Assembly (NCBI GenBank): GCA_947462815.1
Contig: CANHQR010000001.1
Span: 96,038 to 146,548 of the forward strand
DNA length: 50,511 nucleotides
Direction: 5' to 3'
DNA from: Pseudobdellovibrionaceae bacterium
Lineage (GTDB): Bacteria > Bdellovibrionota > Bdellovibrionia > Bdellovibrionales > JAMPXM01
Shown: in pieces, positions 17,113 to 26,485 of the stretch
How positions within the stretch are numbered: position 1 is the first letter of the stretch
Layout: each line of letters opens with the position of its first letter
Translations under genes and position numbers: made by a program
The notes under the pieces: model-generated
Database searches by the model: none
Told to the model about the DNA's origin: nothing
The model's input: the letters and a program-made list of their open reading frames with translations, nothing else

Positions 17113-17715
17113 GTGGCACTTATTCCGATCGTCGTAGAGAACACAGCACGCGGTGAACGCAGTTACGACATTTATTCTCGATTGCTCAAAGATCGAATCA
17201 TCATTCTCGGTACGCCGATCTCCGACGATGTCGCCAATGCCGTCATCGCCCAAATGCTCTTCTTGGAAGCGGATAATCCGGACAAAGATATTCAGCTTTA
17301 TATCAACTCACCCGGCGGATCGGTTTCCGCGGGCCTTGGAATTTACGACATTATGCAGTTTGTGAAGTGCGACGTAGCGACGACCTGCATCGGACTCGCG
17401 GCGAGCATGGCCTCCTTACTTTTGACAAGCGGCACGAAGGGCAAGCGTTTCATCTTGCCGAATGCCCGCGTGATGATGCATCAACCGCACATCATGGGTG
17501 GTATTTCGGGCCAGGCGAGCGATATCGAGATCGCGGCGAACGAGATGCTCAAAACGAAAAAGCGCATGACCGAGATCTACGCGACTCACACGGGCAAATC
17601 GCCTGAAGAGTTGGATGTGGCGATCGACCGAGACTTTTACCTGAGCGCCGACGACGCCATGAAATGGGGCCTTGTCGACCATGTGGTGAAGTTCCGCAAA
17701 GGTGCCAAGGCCTAA
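17113..17715 (+). CDS. clpP: ATP-dependent Clp protease proteolytic subunit
   Basis: This 200-residue protein starts at GTG 17113 with AGGGGA upstream. The serine protease triad is visible: Ser in [10 protein letters not shown], His in MMHQPH and an Asp further on near [23 protein letters not shown] is the oxyanion-hole loop. It assembles as a double heptamer that degrades substrates unfolded by ClpX, whose gene follows by 80 bp on the same strand. Confidence 0.97.
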   Translation: MALIPIVVENTARGERSYDIYSRLLKDRIIILGTPISDDVANAVIAQMLFLEADNPDKDIQLYINSPGGSVSAGLGIYDIMQFVKCDVATTCIGLAASMASLLLTSGTKGKRFILPNARVMMHQPHIMGGISGQASDIEIAANEMLKTKKRMTEIYATHTGKSPEELDVAIDRDFYLSADDAMKWGLVDHVVKFRKGAKA

Positions 17716-17795
17716 GCGGAAGCTAGATTTTGAACTCGACCCATGGGGGTCAAAGGACTCGAGAGACATCAACTCGAAGTCACAGGAGATGAGGC

Positions 17796-19106
17796 GTGAA
17801 CAAGACCCAAGGTTCAGGTGTGCTGCGGTGTTCGTTCTGCAACAAGACGCAGAATGAGGTGAAGAAACTCATCGCGGGGCCAGGTGTGTACATCTGCGAT
17901 GAGTGTATCGAGCTCTGCAACGACATCATCGCCGAAGAGAAGGAGCGCGAGGAGGCGGTTAAGCCGCAACTCAAAGTTCCCAAGCCTATCGATATCAAAA
18001 GCTATCTCGATGATTATGTGATCGGCCAGGAGCGCGCGAAAAAAGCTCTCGCGGTTGCCGTTCACAATCACTATAAGCGCATCAACTCCACCGGCACTCG
18101 TAAGGATGAGGTCGAGTTGCAAAAGTCCAACATCTTGCTGATCGGCCCAACGGGTTCCGGCAAAACGTTGCTGGCGCAGACCATCGCGAAGATTTTGAAT
18201 GTTCCCTTTGCTATGGCCGACGCCACGACACTCACCGAGGCCGGTTATGTCGGTGAGGACGTCGAGAACGTTGTTCTCAATCTTCTGCAAGCCGCGGACT
18301 ACGATATCGAGAAGGCTCAGAAAGGTGTGATCTACATCGACGAGATCGATAAGATTTCACGAAAGTCAGAGAACCCCTCGATCACGCGCGACGTCTCTGG
18401 TGAAGGTGTGCAGCAGGCGCTCCTGAAAATTCTCGAAGGCACCGTCGCGAACTTACCACCTAAGGGCGGTCGAAAGCATCCTCAACAGGAGTTCATTCAA
18501 GTCGACACAACGAACATTCTGTTCATTGTCGGCGGAGCTTTTGTGGGCCTGGATAAAGTGATCGAACAGCGCCGCAACTCGAAGTCCCTTGGAATCGCTG
18601 CGGACATTCGCTCGCAGAGCGAGCGGGATCAGGGCGAGAATATCCTGCAATTTGTCGAGCCGGATGACTTGGTCCGCTTCGGTTTGATCCCCGAATTCAT
18701 CGGCCGGTTGCCGGTGGCCGCGGTGCTCGACCCCTTGTCGGAAGAGGCCCTCATCGACATCTTGGTGAAGCCGAAGAACGCGCTCACCAAGCAGTATGCG
18801 AAGCTGCTGAGCTTCGAAAAGGTCGATTTGAAGTTTACGGACGAAGCTTTGCGCGCGATCGCTCGCGAAGCCCTGATTCGTAAAACGGGCGCGCGAGGTC
18901 TTCGTGGTGTCATCGAAAACTCGATGCTCGACGTGATGTACGAGATTCCGTCTCGAACGAACGTGAAAGAGTGCATCATCGATGAAGAAGTGATCACCAA
19001 GAAGAAGCAGCCGACGTTGGTCTATCGCACCGACGATGAAATGCGAGCTCTCGAAGCTGAAAAGAAAGCGAACACGGGCGGCAACGGTTCGGCGGAAAGC
19101 GCCTGA
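17796..19106 (+). CDS. clpX: ATP-dependent Clp protease ATPase subunit ClpX
   Basis: This 436-residue protein starts at GTG 17796 with AGGAGATGAG upstream. The N-terminal zinc finger has CSFC and CDECIELC. The AAA+ core has Walker A GPTGSGKT, the GYVGEDVE pore loop and Walker B with sensor IYIDEIDKI. It unfolds tagged substrates and feeds ClpP. The gene is in the usual clpP-clpX order. The last 20 residues are a loose polar tail. Confidence 0.97.
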   Translation: MNKTQGSGVLRCSFCNKTQNEVKKLIAGPGVYICDECIELCNDIIAEEKEREEAVKPQLKVPKPIDIKSYLDDYVIGQERAKKALAVAVHNHYKRINSTGTRKDEVELQKSNILLIGPTGSGKTLLAQTIAKILNVPFAMADATTLTEAGYVGEDVENVVLNLLQAADYDIEKAQKGVIYIDEIDKISRKSENPSITRDVSGEGVQQALLKILEGTVANLPPKGGRKHPQQEFIQVDTTNILFIVGGAFVGLDKVIEQRRNSKSLGIAADIRSQSERDQGENILQFVEPDDLVRFGLIPEFIGRLPVAAVLDPLSEEALIDILVKPKNALTKQYAKLLSFEKVDLKFTDEALRAIAREALIRKTGARGLRGVIENSMLDVMYEIPSRTNVKECIIDEEVITKKKQPTLVYRTDDEMRALEAEKKANTGGNGSAESA

Positions 19107-19161
19107 TCGAAGCGCAGCCGGCCGGGAGGTCGGCTTCGTCCCAAGTTCGGGAGTAAGCTCC

Positions 19162-19929
19162 ATGAATGCGCCAACACAAAAACTCTGTCGAAATCGATTT
19201 CGCCAAGTCGGTTCGTCAGGGATTGTCCGGCTCGGGCAGGGCCTCGTGGGGACGGCCATCATCATCTGCGGGTTGGCTGCACCTGCAGCCCTCGCTCAGG
19301 GGCGAAAAAACTCGGTCCCGGCTCAGGACAGCGTGATCATTGAGGTTGAGGCGGGGCCGCCCGCCAGACCTGCGACCGCCCCCTCGAAGAACCCCCCGCA
19401 TTCGCCGGCCCAAATCTCAAAGCGCGCTCAGCCTTCGGCGCGCAAGCTGACTTCGCCTCCACCCGCATTGCCCGCGTTGACCGACAAGGAGCAGCGCCTC
19501 TACGAGCATTGGGTGAAGTTCTTGGCGGATCCTGCTCAGAGCCAGGTTCAGGCGATCGCGGACACCTGCGGGGCGCCAATCCCGCTGAGCATAGCGCCCG
19601 ATTTCACGACTGAGTTTATGGCGGCCAATACTCATGCTGGACAACTGTGTGATCAGATTCGCGCGGCCTTGATCGAGGCCTGCCGGTCGGGTCGCGCTGA
19701 GGCGGTTCGTTCGCGGATCGCCTCTGTCCAGTGTCGAAGGGGTGCCCCGGGAACGCTGTCCATGCATCATCAGGATCGTCGCCTCATCGTGCACATCGGC
19801 CTCAATGCTTTGCGATTGCAAGAGTCATTGCGCGAGCGTCTACAGCTCGTCCTGACGGAGGGGGAGGGCGCCGCAAGCTCTGAGGTGTCTCCCAGTGACC
19901 AAAGCCTGAACAAGAGTGAAAATAAGTAA
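19162..19929 (+). CDS. Exported protein of unknown function
   Basis: This is a 255-residue protein from ATG 19162 (GGGAG 8 bp upstream), 55 bp after clpX. A signal peptide ends near APAALA before QGRKN. A Pro/Ala-rich linker (about residues 55-105) leads to a compact domain starting LTDKEQRLYEHWVKFLADP, with several Cys residues (near DTCGAPI, QLCDQI, EACRSG and VQCRRG) that could form disulfides. The end is acidic and Ser-rich. No family recognised. Its position suggests co-transcription with clpX, which does not imply a shared function. Confidence 0.7.
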   Translation: MNAPTQKLCRNRFRQVGSSGIVRLGQGLVGTAIIICGLAAPAALAQGRKNSVPAQDSVIIEVEAGPPARPATAPSKNPPHSPAQISKRAQPSARKLTSPPPALPALTDKEQRLYEHWVKFLADPAQSQVQAIADTCGAPIPLSIAPDFTTEFMAANTHAGQLCDQIRAALIEACRSGRAEAVRSRIASVQCRRGAPGTLSMHHQDRRLIVHIGLNALRLQESLRERLQLVLTEGEGAASSEVSPSDQSLNKSENK

Positions 19930-20024
19930 TTTCATCGCTCATTTTCCTAGCTATTCCGCACATTACCATTCAGATTCGGTCCTCCTGTGAGCCGACCGGC
20001 TCGCCTCGTTCTGAAAGGTATATC

Positions 20025-21854
20025 GTGTCCCATCCCAGCTCCCCGTCTCATGTGGAAACCGCGGCTGAATTCGAAGGCAACTCCGATTCATTTGAACTGA
20101 ACCCCCGAAACTCGATGACTCGTGATCGGCGCGAGAAAGTCTCCCTTGACGTCGGCTCCGATGATGAGATCGATGCGGATTTCGACCCTGCGGACGACAG
20201 CGACGTCGAAGTTGCTGAGCCTGTTTCAGCTTTCGGAAAGCTCGGCGTGTCGGAGTGGTTGTTACCGGCGATTGAGCGCTTGGGATGGACGGCGCCTACG
20301 GAAGTTCAAGCCAAGGTATTGCCGCTTCTTTTGGGCGAAGAGCCCAGGGATATCGTGGCTCTGGCGCAAACGGGAACAGGCAAGACGGGTGCGTTCGGCA
20401 TTCCGCTCGTTGAGCGCTGTGATTCGAAAACGCGACAAATTCAAGGTCTGGTCCTTTGCCCAACTCGCGAGTTGTGTATGCAAGTCGCCAAGGTGCTCGA
20501 AACCTTGGGTCGAGACCGACGGGTTCGCGTGCTCGCGGTGTATGGCGGCGACTCGTATCGCCGACAGTTTGAGGGCCTTGAGCGTGGACCGGCGATTGTC
20601 GTGGCCACTCCAGGCCGTCTCATTGATCTTCTCGACCGCAAGGCCTTGGATTTGAGTGCGATTCGCACTCTCGTTCTCGATGAAGCGGACGAAATGATCT
20701 CCGTGGGTTTCCGCGAAGCTGTGGAGACCATACTGGGTCACTTTCAGAGCGGCGAGACCAAGTCGCACAAAACTTGGTTGTTCTCGGCAACGATGAGCGC
20801 GGACGTCAAGCGCATGCAAACGCGCTTCATTCGCGATGCAGAGACAATTGATGCTCGCCGTGACGTCGAGCGCCCCAAGATCCGCCAAGAGTATATGTTG
20901 GTCTTTGAAGAGCAGCGAACTGAAGCGCTGGTGCGCTACGTCTTGGCTGCCGAAGATTTCTACGGCTTGATTTTTTGCCGCACGAAGGCCGAAACGCAGC
21001 AGCTCGAAGAGCAGCTCAAGCGCGAAGGCTTCACGGTCGAATCCCTCCATGGCGATCGTTCGCAACGTGAACGTGAAAAAGTCATGGCAGATTTCAAATC
21101 GAAGCGCGTAAAAATCGTTGTGGCCACAGACGTGGCCGCCCGCGGGATCGACGTGTCCAACATCACTCACGTGGTGAACTTTGGTCTTCCGGTCGAGCTG
21201 GAGTCCTACGTCCATCGAATTGGTCGTACGGGCCGGGCCGGCAAAGAGGGTGTCGCATGTTCGATTCTCTCACCGAAGCAAGTTGGCCTCTTGCGCCGTC
21301 TTGAACAGAAGACAGGTATTAAGCTTCAGCAGTTCAAGCCGCCGAGCGCGGAGTCTGTCGTGGCGCGAGCCATCGGTCGCGAAATTTTGGGCCTGATGCG
21401 AGCGGAAACCACAGAAGATTTTGTTCGCTGGGAAGGCGCTGTCCGCGAAGCTCTTCGGGGTGGCGGCATGGCCTCGCCCTCGCCGGAGCTCGTCAGCGTG
21501 CTGACGAAGGTGATGCGTGAAAAGCGTCCGGCGCTGTTTGAGCGTCAACCTTTGCGTGAACTCAGTGAAGATCGCCCTCAGCGACCCCAGCAGCGTGGTG
21601 GTGGGTTCGGGCGCTCGTCGTTTAATCGCGGTGGTGACCGTCCACGCGGTGGGGGAGGAGCTCAGTACTCCTCGCCACAAAAGAAGCGCTTTGGACCCCA
21701 AACCGATCGTCCGGAGCGCAAGGGCGCAGAGGCGAGCTCAGGACGCGATGGCGGGCGAAATTCAGGTGGCTATGGCCGACCTAAGTCCAAGTCTTCGAGT
21801 GGTGGTCCTCGACCGAAGTCGGGCTCGCGACCTCATTCGCGCTCGCACTCATAA
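20025..21854 (+). CDS. DEAD-box RNA helicase
   Basis: This 609-residue protein starts at GTG 20025 with GAAAGG upstream. After an acidic disordered N-terminus of about 65 residues come all the helicase motifs: Q motif (APTEVQ), I (AQTGTGKT), Ia (PTRELCMQ), TPGR, II (DEADEM), III (SAT), V (ATDVAARGID) and VI (HRIGRTGRAG). The C-terminal tail is Gly/Arg/Ser-rich with RGG-like segments and is probably an RNA-binding tail. It likely remodels RNA in ribosome assembly, decay or cold growth, as RhlE/CsdA relatives do. I do not assign a symbol because RhlE, RhlB and CsdA cannot be separated by eye. Confidence 0.93.
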   Translation: MSHPSSPSHVETAAEFEGNSDSFELNPRNSMTRDRREKVSLDVGSDDEIDADFDPADDSDVEVAEPVSAFGKLGVSEWLLPAIERLGWTAPTEVQAKVLPLLLGEEPRDIVALAQTGTGKTGAFGIPLVERCDSKTRQIQGLVLCPTRELCMQVAKVLETLGRDRRVRVLAVYGGDSYRRQFEGLERGPAIVVATPGRLIDLLDRKALDLSAIRTLVLDEADEMISVGFREAVETILGHFQSGETKSHKTWLFSATMSADVKRMQTRFIRDAETIDARRDVERPKIRQEYMLVFEEQRTEALVRYVLAAEDFYGLIFCRTKAETQQLEEQLKREGFTVESLHGDRSQREREKVMADFKSKRVKIVVATDVAARGIDVSNITHVVNFGLPVELESYVHRIGRTGRAGKEGVACSILSPKQVGLLRRLEQKTGIKLQQFKPPSAESVVARAIGREILGLMRAETTEDFVRWEGAVREALRGGGMASPSPELVSVLTKVMREKRPALFERQPLRELSEDRPQRPQQRGGGFGRSSFNRGGDRPRGGGGAQYSSPQKKRFGPQTDRPERKGAEASSGRDGGRNSGGYGRPKSKSSSGGPRPKSGSRPHSRSHS

Positions 21855-21880
21855 GTATTTTCTATACTCAGCCTGTTGAG

Positions 21881-21898
21881 CGGCCCTTTCGAGGGCCG
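21881..21898. terminator. TTCG-tetraloop hairpin between helicase gene and lon
   Basis: CGGCCCT (21881-21887), TTCG, AGGGCCG (21892-21898) make a perfect 7-bp stem closed by an extra-stable tetraloop, 26 bp past the helicase stop. No T-run follows, so termination would need Rho; it may instead protect the mRNA end. A second small dyad, GTCCG/CGGAC, lies just downstream. Confidence 0.4.
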
Positions 21899-22029
21899 GA
21901 CGAAGGTGTCCGTCATCCGGACGCGCCCCCGCTCATTTAAAATTCACCGATGCTTCCTCGAAATGGGTCTGTCATCATCGAAAGTGAGGGGCCGTGGGCG
22001 CCTCGCGACCACCATGAGGGGAGGCTTGC

Positions 22030-24552
22030 ATGTCGGGTAAAAAGGAAAACAAATCCGAGCTCAAACCGCGGGATGCGAAGGGCGGTGGCGAGACGGCCAC
22101 CTTGCCGCTGTTGCCGTTGCGGGATCTGATCATTTTTCCGCACATGATGATGCCGCTCTTTGTAGGGCGCGAAAAGTCGATCAACGCCTTGGAAGAGGCG
22201 ATGTCCAAACAAGTCGACATCGTCTTGTCTGCGCAAAAGGATGCGAAGACCAACAATCCTGAGCCCGGCGAGATCTACGAGATCGGCACGATGGGCACGA
22301 TCATTCAGCTGCTGCGTCTTCCGGACGGAACCGTCAAGGTTTTGGTCGAAGGCAAACGCCGCGTGAAGATTGAGCGCTTTGTACAAACCGAAGGCTTTTT
22401 CACAGTTGAGGTCACACCTCTCAACGAAGTGCCGGAGCAAGAGGTGGAAACGCAGGCTCTGACGAGGTCGGTGAAGTCGACGTTCGAGCAGTACGTGAAG
22501 CTCAACAAGCGTATTCCACCTGAGATCCTGATGAAGGTGACCAGTATCGACAACCCGAGCGAACTCGCCGACATCATAGCGGCGCAGTTGAATCTCAAGC
22601 TTGAAGACAAGCAAAAGATCTTGGAGATCAATGATCCCGCGCAGCGCCTCGAGCAACTTCTCGAGATGATGACCGGCGAAATCGAAATTCTTGAGGTCGA
22701 AAAGAAGATTCGCACCCGCGTCAAGAAACAAATGGAGCGCTCGCAGAAGGAATACTACCTGAACGAGCAGATGCAGGCGATTCAGAAGGAGCTGGGCGAG
22801 AAGGATGACTATCAAGCCGAACTCCAAGAGCTGGAAGATCAGACTAAGAAAAAGAAGATGACCAATGAGGCGCGCGAAAAGACGCTCAAGGAAATCAAGA
22901 AGCTCAAGATGATGTCGCCGATGTCAGCTGAAGCGACTGTGGTGCGAAACTACATCGATTGGATGTTGGGTTTGCCATGGCACAACTACTCCACAGATAA
23001 GCACGACATTCGCAAAGCTGAGGACATTTTGAATGATGATCACTGGGGACTGGAGCGTGTGAAGGAACGCATCCTCGAGCACCTCGCGGTTCAGGCGATT
23101 GCGCCGGATATGCGTGGGCCGATCCTGTGTCTTGTCGGACCTCCCGGCGTGGGTAAGACGTCTTTGGCCCGCTCGATCGCGAAGTCTTTGAATCGCAATT
23201 TCTCGCGTATTTCCTTGGGCGGCGTACGCGACGAAGCGGAGATCCGAGGTCACCGCAAAACTTATGTGGGAGCGATGCCGGGCAAAATCCTGCAAGCCCT
23301 CCGCAAAGTGGACACGGGAAATCCAGTGCTCTTGCTCGATGAGATCGACAAAATGTCGAACGACTTCCGCGGTGATCCGGCGTCAGCTCTTCTTGAAGTC
23401 TTGGATCCCGAACAAAATGCCACGTTCAACGATCACTACCTTGAAGTCGATTACGATCTCTCCAAGGTGATGTTTGTCACCACGGCGAATTCACTGCATC
23501 TGATTCCGCGGCCGCTTCTCGATCGTATGGAAGTTATCAATCTTGAAGGCTACATCGAGAGCGAGAAGTTCCATATCGCCAAGAAGTACTTGGTGCCGAA
23601 GCAGCTGAAGCAGCATGGATTGACGGACTACAAGGTCACGATTCCGGATGCGACGATCCGTGCTTTGATTCAGTTCTACACGCGCGAGGCTGGCGTACGA
23701 AATTTGGAACGCCAGGTGGCAAACGTTTGCCGCAAGGTTGCGACCGTGTTGATCAAAGAGCGCACAATGGAAGAAACCAAAGCGGGAGGCGCGACCAAAG
23801 AGCGTAAGGCGACAGGCAAGACCCCCAAAGCCTTCGCGAAAGGTTTTATCGTCACACCGAAGAAACTGGTGGAACTCCTTGGCCCGCATAAGTACAAACA
23901 CGGGAAGATCGAAGAAGAGAACGAGATCGGCCTCACCAACGGTATGGCCTACACGGAAGTCGGTGGCGACTTGTTACCCATCGAAGTCACGGTCGTACCT
24001 GGTAAGGGTAAGTTCACGATCACGGGCCAGTTGGGCGATGTGATGAAGGAATCTTGCTCGGCCGCGATGAGCTATGTGCGATCCCGTGGGCCGCTGTTCG
24101 GCTTGGATAAAGACTATTTCAATGAGATCGACGTGCACATCCACGTCCCGGAAGGCGCGATTCCAAAAGATGGTCCTTCCGCTGGCTGCGCGATCACGAC
24201 CTCCATCGTCTCGAGCGTGCTCAAAATCCCAGTTCGACGAATTGTGGCGATGACGGGTGAAGTGACACTTCGCGGCCGCGTGTTGGCGATCGGTGGCTTG
24301 AAAGAGAAGACGCTCGCGGCGCATCGCGGAGGCATTCGCACCGTGATTGTTCCCAAGGAGAACGAAAAGGACCTGAAGGATATTCCGAAAGAAGTTCTCA
24401 AGGACTTGAAGGTGATTTTGGTTGATCACGTGGATCAAGTCTTAGTGAATGCCCTGGACATCAAGAACCCGAAGGAACTCTTCAAGACGCGAGCGGAGCG
24501 TGGCTCGGGTCTTAAACCTCAATACATGGGGCACGAGCTGCAAACTCACTAA
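22030..24552 (+). CDS. lon: ATP-dependent protease Lon
   Basis: This is an 840-residue LonA-type protease. The N-terminal substrate-binding domain starts [15 protein letters not shown]. The AAA+ module has GPPGVGKT and LLLDEIDKM. The protease domain has the catalytic Ser in PKDGPSAG and the Lys in [11 protein letters not shown] Lys-rich insert lies before the protease domain. It degrades misfolded and regulatory proteins. GAGGGGAGG lies a few bases before the ATG. It has a strong terminator downstream. Its nearness to clpPX keeps part of the classic tig-clpP-clpX-lon order. Confidence 0.97.
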   Translation: MSGKKENKSELKPRDAKGGGETATLPLLPLRDLIIFPHMMMPLFVGREKSINALEEAMSKQVDIVLSAQKDAKTNNPEPGEIYEIGTMGTIIQLLRLPDGTVKVLVEGKRRVKIERFVQTEGFFTVEVTPLNEVPEQEVETQALTRSVKSTFEQYVKLNKRIPPEILMKVTSIDNPSELADIIAAQLNLKLEDKQKILEINDPAQRLEQLLEMMTGEIEILEVEKKIRTRVKKQMERSQKEYYLNEQMQAIQKELGEKDDYQAELQELEDQTKKKKMTNEAREKTLKEIKKLKMMSPMSAEATVVRNYIDWMLGLPWHNYSTDKHDIRKAEDILNDDHWGLERVKERILEHLAVQAIAPDMRGPILCLVGPPGVGKTSLARSIAKSLNRNFSRISLGGVRDEAEIRGHRKTYVGAMPGKILQALRKVDTGNPVLLLDEIDKMSNDFRGDPASALLEVLDPEQNATFNDHYLEVDYDLSKVMFVTTANSLHLIPRPLLDRMEVINLEGYIESEKFHIAKKYLVPKQLKQHGLTDYKVTIPDATIRALIQFYTREAGVRNLERQVANVCRKVATVLIKERTMEETKAGGATKERKATGKTPKAFAKGFIVTPKKLVELLGPHKYKHGKIEEENEIGLTNGMAYTEVGGDLLPIEVTVVPGKGKFTITGQLGDVMKESCSAAMSYVRSRGPLFGLDKDYFNEIDVHIHVPEGAIPKDGPSAGCAITTSIVSSVLKIPVRRIVAMTGEVTLRGRVLAIGGLKEKTLAAHRGGIRTVIVPKENEKDLKDIPKEVLKDLKVILVDHVDQVLVNALDIKNPKELFKTRAERGSGLKPQYMGHELQTH

Positions 24553-24577
24553 TTGGGTGAGTCTCTCAGTTGCTGAC

Positions 24578-24609
24578 AAGGGGTGGCTTTTGCCGCCCCT
24601 TTCTTTTTC
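24578..24609 (+). terminator. Rho-independent terminator of lon
   Basis: AAGGGGTGGC (24578-24587), loop TTTT, GCCGCCCCTT (24592-24601) form a 10-bp stem with one G-T pair, followed by TCTTTTT. Stem, loop and T-run are all of textbook form. Confidence 0.9.
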
Positions 24610-24723
24610 GGGGACGAAAGCTTGCTCATCACGAAGCTTCAAGCGCTACAGAAGTGTTTTAACGGCTCACTTTTTGTGCCCAAGCGTGGACACCCCAGTT
24701 GGTTCAAAGGTTAAGATGTAGCT

Positions 24724-26295
24724 ATGACAGCATCGCCGAGTCGCCTGCGCCCTCGACTACTTGCCTTGGCCATCGGCACGGCTTTTCTCGCTGTGGCCCT
24801 GGAGATCTCTCTGCGGATCTCAGCTTCACCAGGGGCTGAAGACCTGACGCCGATGAGTGGCGAATATGACTATGTTTGTGTTGGAAACTCACACACTGCG
24901 GGCGTGGGCGAAGCCGTGGGGCGAACTTACTGTGAGCAATTGAGTGAGATGCTTTGGATCGGGGATCGTCCCGCCCGAGGTCTCAATCTGGGGCGCATCA
25001 ATGGCGACACATGGCGGCTCAAGAATGTCATGAGACATCATGCGACCGCATTCAAGAATCGCGACGTCTTTCTGATGGTCGGTGAAGCCAACTTCTGGAA
25101 TGTCATTCCTCATCATGCCGAACCCGAGGGTCCTACGGAGTCTGTTTGGCGCCCGAGACTTTTCAAGTTTTGGGATCTTTTGGGACGTACGCTAGCAGGC
25201 GAGGCCCATTTTTCGAGCTTCGGTCAGTCGACCGTATTTGAGGGAGTGCCTCGCGATTCTGATGCGGCTCGCTTAAAATGGCTGGGCTTGGGTGTGGAGA
25301 TCGGCGGTCTCGCGCGTTTACTTCGCACGGATACGGGCCAGATGCCGGAGGGCCCTGTTCAAGAAGCACGTGAAGCCTTTCAAGTGCTCCTCAAGGATCC
25401 CCAGCGCAGTACCCTCGCTCAAATCGGCCTCGTCGAACTAGGTGGCGGAGGGTCCCACAATCGCGACCAAATCATCATCCGATATATCAGAGAGATCATC
25501 GACCGAGACATCGATTTGCAAGACGAGAAATGGTCTTACTTTATCGCGTATTTGTTTAAGTCGGGTCGAGCTCCCCGGGAACTCTGGCGGGCGATTCCGA
25601 AACTTCAGCGCGAAGAGATTGCGACCGCCATGCGGGCCCGCGGCACCTTTATGCTTTCTCTTCGAGCCGAACTGGAGCGCTGGCGCCCGGGTGATGATTT
25701 GGCACTCAAAAAGTACTGTGGCTACGATCCGCTCTGTATGGCTCGGGCCTTTGTGGTTCGCCACCGAGACAATCCTCAACTTCGACCCATCGATGTGTTT
25801 CGCGACGGCATGGCCCTCAACCCCTATCCTTCTCTGAGTTGGACGCAAGTCGCGAACTGGATCGAACGACAAATGGGCGTTCAGGGGGCCGTCGATGAAA
25901 TTCGCGGTGAGCTCACTCGGCTTGGCGTGAAGGTGGGCGACTTCGAGGACATCGAGGCTTGGATCAAGCGAGACACTCTCGAGATGTTACGGATCACGCA
26001 GGAAAACGGTGGGCGCCCCATCCTACATGGCTATCCGATTTCAACCTCGGGACAGAGCCGTCATATCGATTCGATCCTCAAAGACATCGCAGCTGAAACG
26101 GGTATCGAGTTTATTGATTCAGCGACGGATCTGCGTCGATCTGCTCGATACCTCGGCCTACCGATTTCTAAATTATTTCTCGAAGTTGGCGGCGATGTGG
26201 ATGCCCACCTCAATGTGGAAGGGAATAGGCTGATGGCGCGACAACTGTGTCATTGGTATCAACAGCGCGCCCCCCAACTTCACGCTTGTCGCTGA
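24724..26295 (+). CDS. Membrane-anchored SGNH-hydrolase-like protein (copy 1)
   Basis: This 523-residue protein has a hydrophobic signal anchor at residues 11-30 (LLALAIGTAFLAVALEISL). The ectodomain shows SGNH-type blocks: VCVGNSHTAG (Ser56), GRINGD, MVGEANFWN (Asn block) and, at the C-terminus, DAHLNVEGNRLM (Asp493, His495). These would form the Ser-Gly-Asn-His catalytic set of esterases or O-acetyl hydrolases and transferases. The long middle part (about 170-380) is helical and unlike short GDSL enzymes. The next gene is a close paralogue. A polysaccharide or peptidoglycan O-acetyl group is a reasonable but unproven substrate. Confidence 0.75.
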   Translation: MTASPSRLRPRLLALAIGTAFLAVALEISLRISASPGAEDLTPMSGEYDYVCVGNSHTAGVGEAVGRTYCEQLSEMLWIGDRPARGLNLGRINGDTWRLKNVMRHHATAFKNRDVFLMVGEANFWNVIPHHAEPEGPTESVWRPRLFKFWDLLGRTLAGEAHFSSFGQSTVFEGVPRDSDAARLKWLGLGVEIGGLARLLRTDTGQMPEGPVQEAREAFQVLLKDPQRSTLAQIGLVELGGGGSHNRDQIIIRYIREIIDRDIDLQDEKWSYFIAYLFKSGRAPRELWRAIPKLQREEIATAMRARGTFMLSLRAELERWRPGDDLALKKYCGYDPLCMARAFVVRHRDNPQLRPIDVFRDGMALNPYPSLSWTQVANWIERQMGVQGAVDEIRGELTRLGVKVGDFEDIEAWIKRDTLEMLRITQENGGRPILHGYPISTSGQSRHIDSILKDIAAETGIEFIDSATDLRRSARYLGLPISKLFLEVGGDVDAHLNVEGNRLMARQLCHWYQQRAPQLHACR

Positions 26296-26308
26296 GGCAA
26301 CATCATCC

Positions 26309-26325
26309 TGAATCGGCGCGATTCA
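26309..26325. promoter_or_regulatory. Perfect dyad TGAATCG-GCG-CGATTCA
   Basis: Seven-base arms with a 3-bp spacer lie 14 bp after the stop of SGNH copy 1 and 161 bp before copy 2. No T-run follows, so an intrinsic terminator is unlikely; a protein-binding site or small hairpin is possible. The half-site TGAATC also recurs in the 14-bp arrays near 46.3 and 47.8 kb. Confidence 0.3.
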
Positions 26326-26485
26326 TGGAGACGGTCCTTTGACCAGTGCCTTGATGATCTTCATCGGACCCAGAGGGCAGAGAGTCGAGGCTCGCTCAGG
26401 CCTCAATTCTATAATCCTTGGCCTCCCGACTGGACTGGTCTGTTGAGATCGACATTCTCGTTCATCTTTGAGTTATCATGATCGC

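Noticed and set aside
20262-21215. A 317-residue minus-strand frame opposite the DEAD-box helicase
   Set aside because: It lies wholly inside the helicase core, whose motifs are unmistakable, and has no ribosome site or family match.
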